A stretch of 64,000 bases of DNA from Stenopsyche tienmushanensis. Its lineage: Eukaryota > Arthropoda > Insecta > Trichoptera > Stenopsychidae. How positions within the stretch are numbered: the first letter of the stretch is position 1; each line of letters opens with the position of its first letter. The notes beneath the pieces were generated by a model, which saw only the letters and a program-made list of their open reading frames with translations, was not told the DNA's origin and did no database searches. The stretch is from the NCBI GenBank assembly GCA_008973525.1, contig WACJ01000073.1, positions 744,001-808,000 of the forward strand, read 5' to 3'. Both the position numbers and the translations under genes were made by a program. Below are positions 61,716-64,000 of the stretch, in pieces.

Positions 61716-62190
61716 CGCAAATACGCGACTGAACTCCTCAAAAGGTTAAAAATTATAATAATATAATTATCAAATCTCTGCCGGCTATCGAGTTAATTAA
61801 GTTGAACCATGAACATCAGACATCCTTCACTTGAAGAAGGCAATTCATACCTGACGTGCCCCTGCCATCAAACGCAGATGCAGACTCTTATACTCTTGAG
61901 ATGGGCTACGAGTTCCTCATATGACTTTATGGTGTAATTCGACGTTATGTTCGTCTCGCGTAACATTTCACTTGAAATACTGTTACGTCCTTTACGTTTC
62001 TTTGTTATTGCCATCCTCATTCCTCTTCGACGTCCATATTCGCTCTTTATGCTCACCGTGCGTCGTAAAGTTGGGGGCTTCATATTTGGTACAGGTCCTT
62101 GAGGACGCGAATTTCATACCCACTGTACAGCAACAAGCCCTATCCGAAAGGGATGAACTTTGAATTGCTATTTATATTCATAATTTCAAC
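61716..62190. other. No gene recognised
   Basis: AT-rich; no domain, end or RNA gene seen. Confidence 0.3.
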
Positions 62191-62193
62191 ATA

Positions 62194-63095
62194 CAGTGTA
62201 CTCTTGATTATCCGGGTTCGAATTATCGGGTAGGAACATTTTCCCTATCGATTCTTATACTCAGAAAGAGGCATAGATAAATATTTTTGATGATTGGTTC
62301 AAAAGGATATGGGTCGCCGAGGTGCAAATATATGCCGAGGTTTTTTTTAAATAGGAATTGCCATAAAAATTGCGAAATGTCTTTATCGTCAAAATATTTG
62401 CCAAGGAAGATGACAACTTGATCAAGTAAAGCCAGTAGCACTTCCTGACATGGAAACAGATTTAATGCATTTTGAAGAGCAAAAGAAGCAAATGATATTA
62501 TTAGACCTGCGGTAATCCGACAAACGTTTTGCAAGACGTTGTCGGACTATAGAGTACTGCCCCCTTGTAGTCCGGATTTTTTTTAAAAAGAGTACTTGTA
62601 ATTATCATAGAATTGACGTCATAAAAACAATCGCAAAAGTAGTTGTAAAAAATTAAAACCTGTTATCTAACGTCAAAGTCTTCTTTTTTGTTATCTCCTT
62701 GTAAAACAACTTTGCTTTAATGGCCAATATAGGCTTAGAAATAGGCGTATGTTTGTTTCTTTCCTGAAGAAACCACATATACAAAGCTTCCACCACCTCT
62801 GGATGTTAAGCTCTCTTAAAAGCTTGCCTCTTACTTGTCAACTTACAAAAATATTAATTACTATTAGGTGGTTCAGAATCACATTTTTATTTTTTAAATA
62901 GACGAAGCTTTATTGTACACATGTGCCATATTTTATTGGGATGTCGGACTACAGGGGGCGCCGGATTGCCGTGGGTATATTGTGTCTGAAAAATGTGGAT
63001 TGTAAATTTAAAAATGTAATGAATCGGATTATCCGTGTTTTTCAATTATACGTGTCCTTCCTCCCCAGCACTAGCACGGATAATCGAGAATATAC
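62194..63095 (+). mobile_element. Tigger/pogo-like element with nested family P MITE
   Basis: The left end (after TA) is CAGTGTACTCTTGATTATCC. The right end, read inward from about 63092, is AGTATATTCTCGATTATCCG, a 16/20 match to the left over AGTGTACTC..ATTATCCG. Internal sequence at 62428-62500 and 63030-63078 matches the 19.4-21.7-kb relic. A family P MITE lies at about 62503-62978. No clear transposase remains. Confidence 0.7.
62503..62978 (+). mobile_element. Family P MITE, copy 5 (nested)
   Basis: Begins AGACCTGCGGTAATCCGACA, has GTTGTCGGACTATAGAGTAC and ACTGCCCCCTTGTAGTCCGG, and ends ATGTCGGACTACAGGGGGCG,CCGGATTGCCGTGGG. The insertion point within the parent element corresponds to that at 21072, so both loci descend from a parent that already carried it. 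Confidence 0.7.
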
Positions 63096-64000
63096 TTTAA
63101 TTTTAACATTGCTATAAAAATACATTTTTCTCCCTAAAATATAATGTTTTGATGATATCAATGCATATTTACATTTACCCAAAAATCAATTGATCACGAA
63201 TTGAATTTGATTTTAATTCCAGACTACAAAGCTTTATACTAGCCGAGTGTCCCTCGTAAAGCTAATTGAATCAACTTGCTTTGATCCTGCCTTTATTCTA
63301 TGAATTATTTATTCCCTTTGTAAAGATCGACAGTTAAAGACATCACCCCGAGCGTATTATGACGTATCTTACACGTACGGTATATCAAAACTGAATTTCA
63401 ATTAAAACACAAACCTCATATTGGATTCATAACTCGATTGATATTCTTTGAATGCATAGTCAAGATCAGCGTCAATTAAATTTAAATAATTTTCATTAAT
63501 AACATAACAAAGTTGTATTTAAATATATAAAACACTATTTATGAATGCAAATTTTCAATTTGCAGTGTATTCTATGTTAATATATATTCCGTTAATTTGC
63601 TCTACACTTGAAAGACTGCATGAAAGATGAATGTAAATTAACTCAGTGCAAAATTATGAATCTACAATAGAAATATTATAGTATGATCTATGAAGCGCTG
63701 GATGAAATTAAAAATATTCAACCAAACGGAATGAATGATTTCAAAATGTAAAATGGAAAAAGTTATTCGACGATATTTAATATTTATAAAGTTTTCATCT
63801 TAGACATGTATCCAATTCATTCATCTTTTAATCAATCCATTGTTTTAATTCCATAGTATTAAATATATTTTATGTTCATAGATAATAGAATAGAAATAGT
63901 TGGAATCGATTGGAAAGAATGATGCATGATGCAGAACTATTTGAATGTTTATGATATAAGTGATCGATAACGGGGAAAATTATCGCTCGTTCCGATATTT
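63096..64000. other. No gene recognised
   Basis: Very AT-rich to the window end; nothing supported. Confidence 0.35.

Noticed and set aside
62223..62534. 103-aa minus-strand ORF as a membrane protein gene
   Set aside because: It spans the boundary between the Tigger-like element and the nested MITE, so it is an accidental frame across two mobile elements.
1..64000. tRNA, rRNA, snRNA and CRISPR
   Set aside because: No cloverleaf with a GGTTCGA-type arm, no rRNA-like conserved block and no regularly spaced direct repeats were seen by eye. A covariance-model scan was not possible.

Overview
The window looks like a stretch of AT-rich nuclear DNA from an arthropod, most likely an insect. There is no bacterial-style gene packing and almost no long open reading frame. 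CpG dinucleotides are common, and the recognisable content is eukaryotic class II and rolling-circle transposons. I cannot name the species.

Only one stretch looks like a host coding exon: an unusually GC-rich, phase-0 exon on the + strand at 55953-56204 with an AG acceptor and a GTAAGT donor. Its start resembles the N-terminus of Rbfox/A2bp1-family RNA-binding proteins. If that is right, most of the window is intron and upstream sequence of one very large gene. No other exon, rRNA, tRNA, CRISPR array or known regulatory element was recognised.

The rest is layered mobile-element debris. At 19.4-21.7 kb a Tigger/pogo-like remnant carries a nested TA-target MITE and a Kolobok-like element with 19-bp inverted ends, TTAA on both sides and a transposase broken by two stops. 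At 23.5-26.5 kb lies a complete-ended but gutted Helitron on the minus strand, inserted between A and T; an inverted, uninterrupted copy of its target site sits at 27266-27295. A CENP-B-type Tigger transposase relic lies at 29.8-30.3 kb. A mariner relic at 31.06-31.88 kb is split by another repeat. A second copy of the 19.4-kb parent, without the Kolobok insertion, is at 62.2-63.1 kb. Several TA-flanked MITEs (41698-41863, 41909-42557, 56398-56716) and a hAT-like element with an 8-bp duplication (13136-13504) have visible ends.

At least four further unclassified dispersed families recur, in both orientations. The most notable has seven copies and a strongly conserved core. The remaining intervals (0.4-1.8, 2-4, 4.4-6.8, 7.2-9.2, 9.6-13.1, 13.5-15.6, 15.8-19.4, 27.3-29.8, 31.9-33.5, 33.9-36.3, 36.9-39.2, 42.9-44.9, 49.3-51.2, 52-53.4, 53.7-55, 56.7-58.3, 59.9-61.6 and 63.1-64 kb) hold no feature I could support as a gene.
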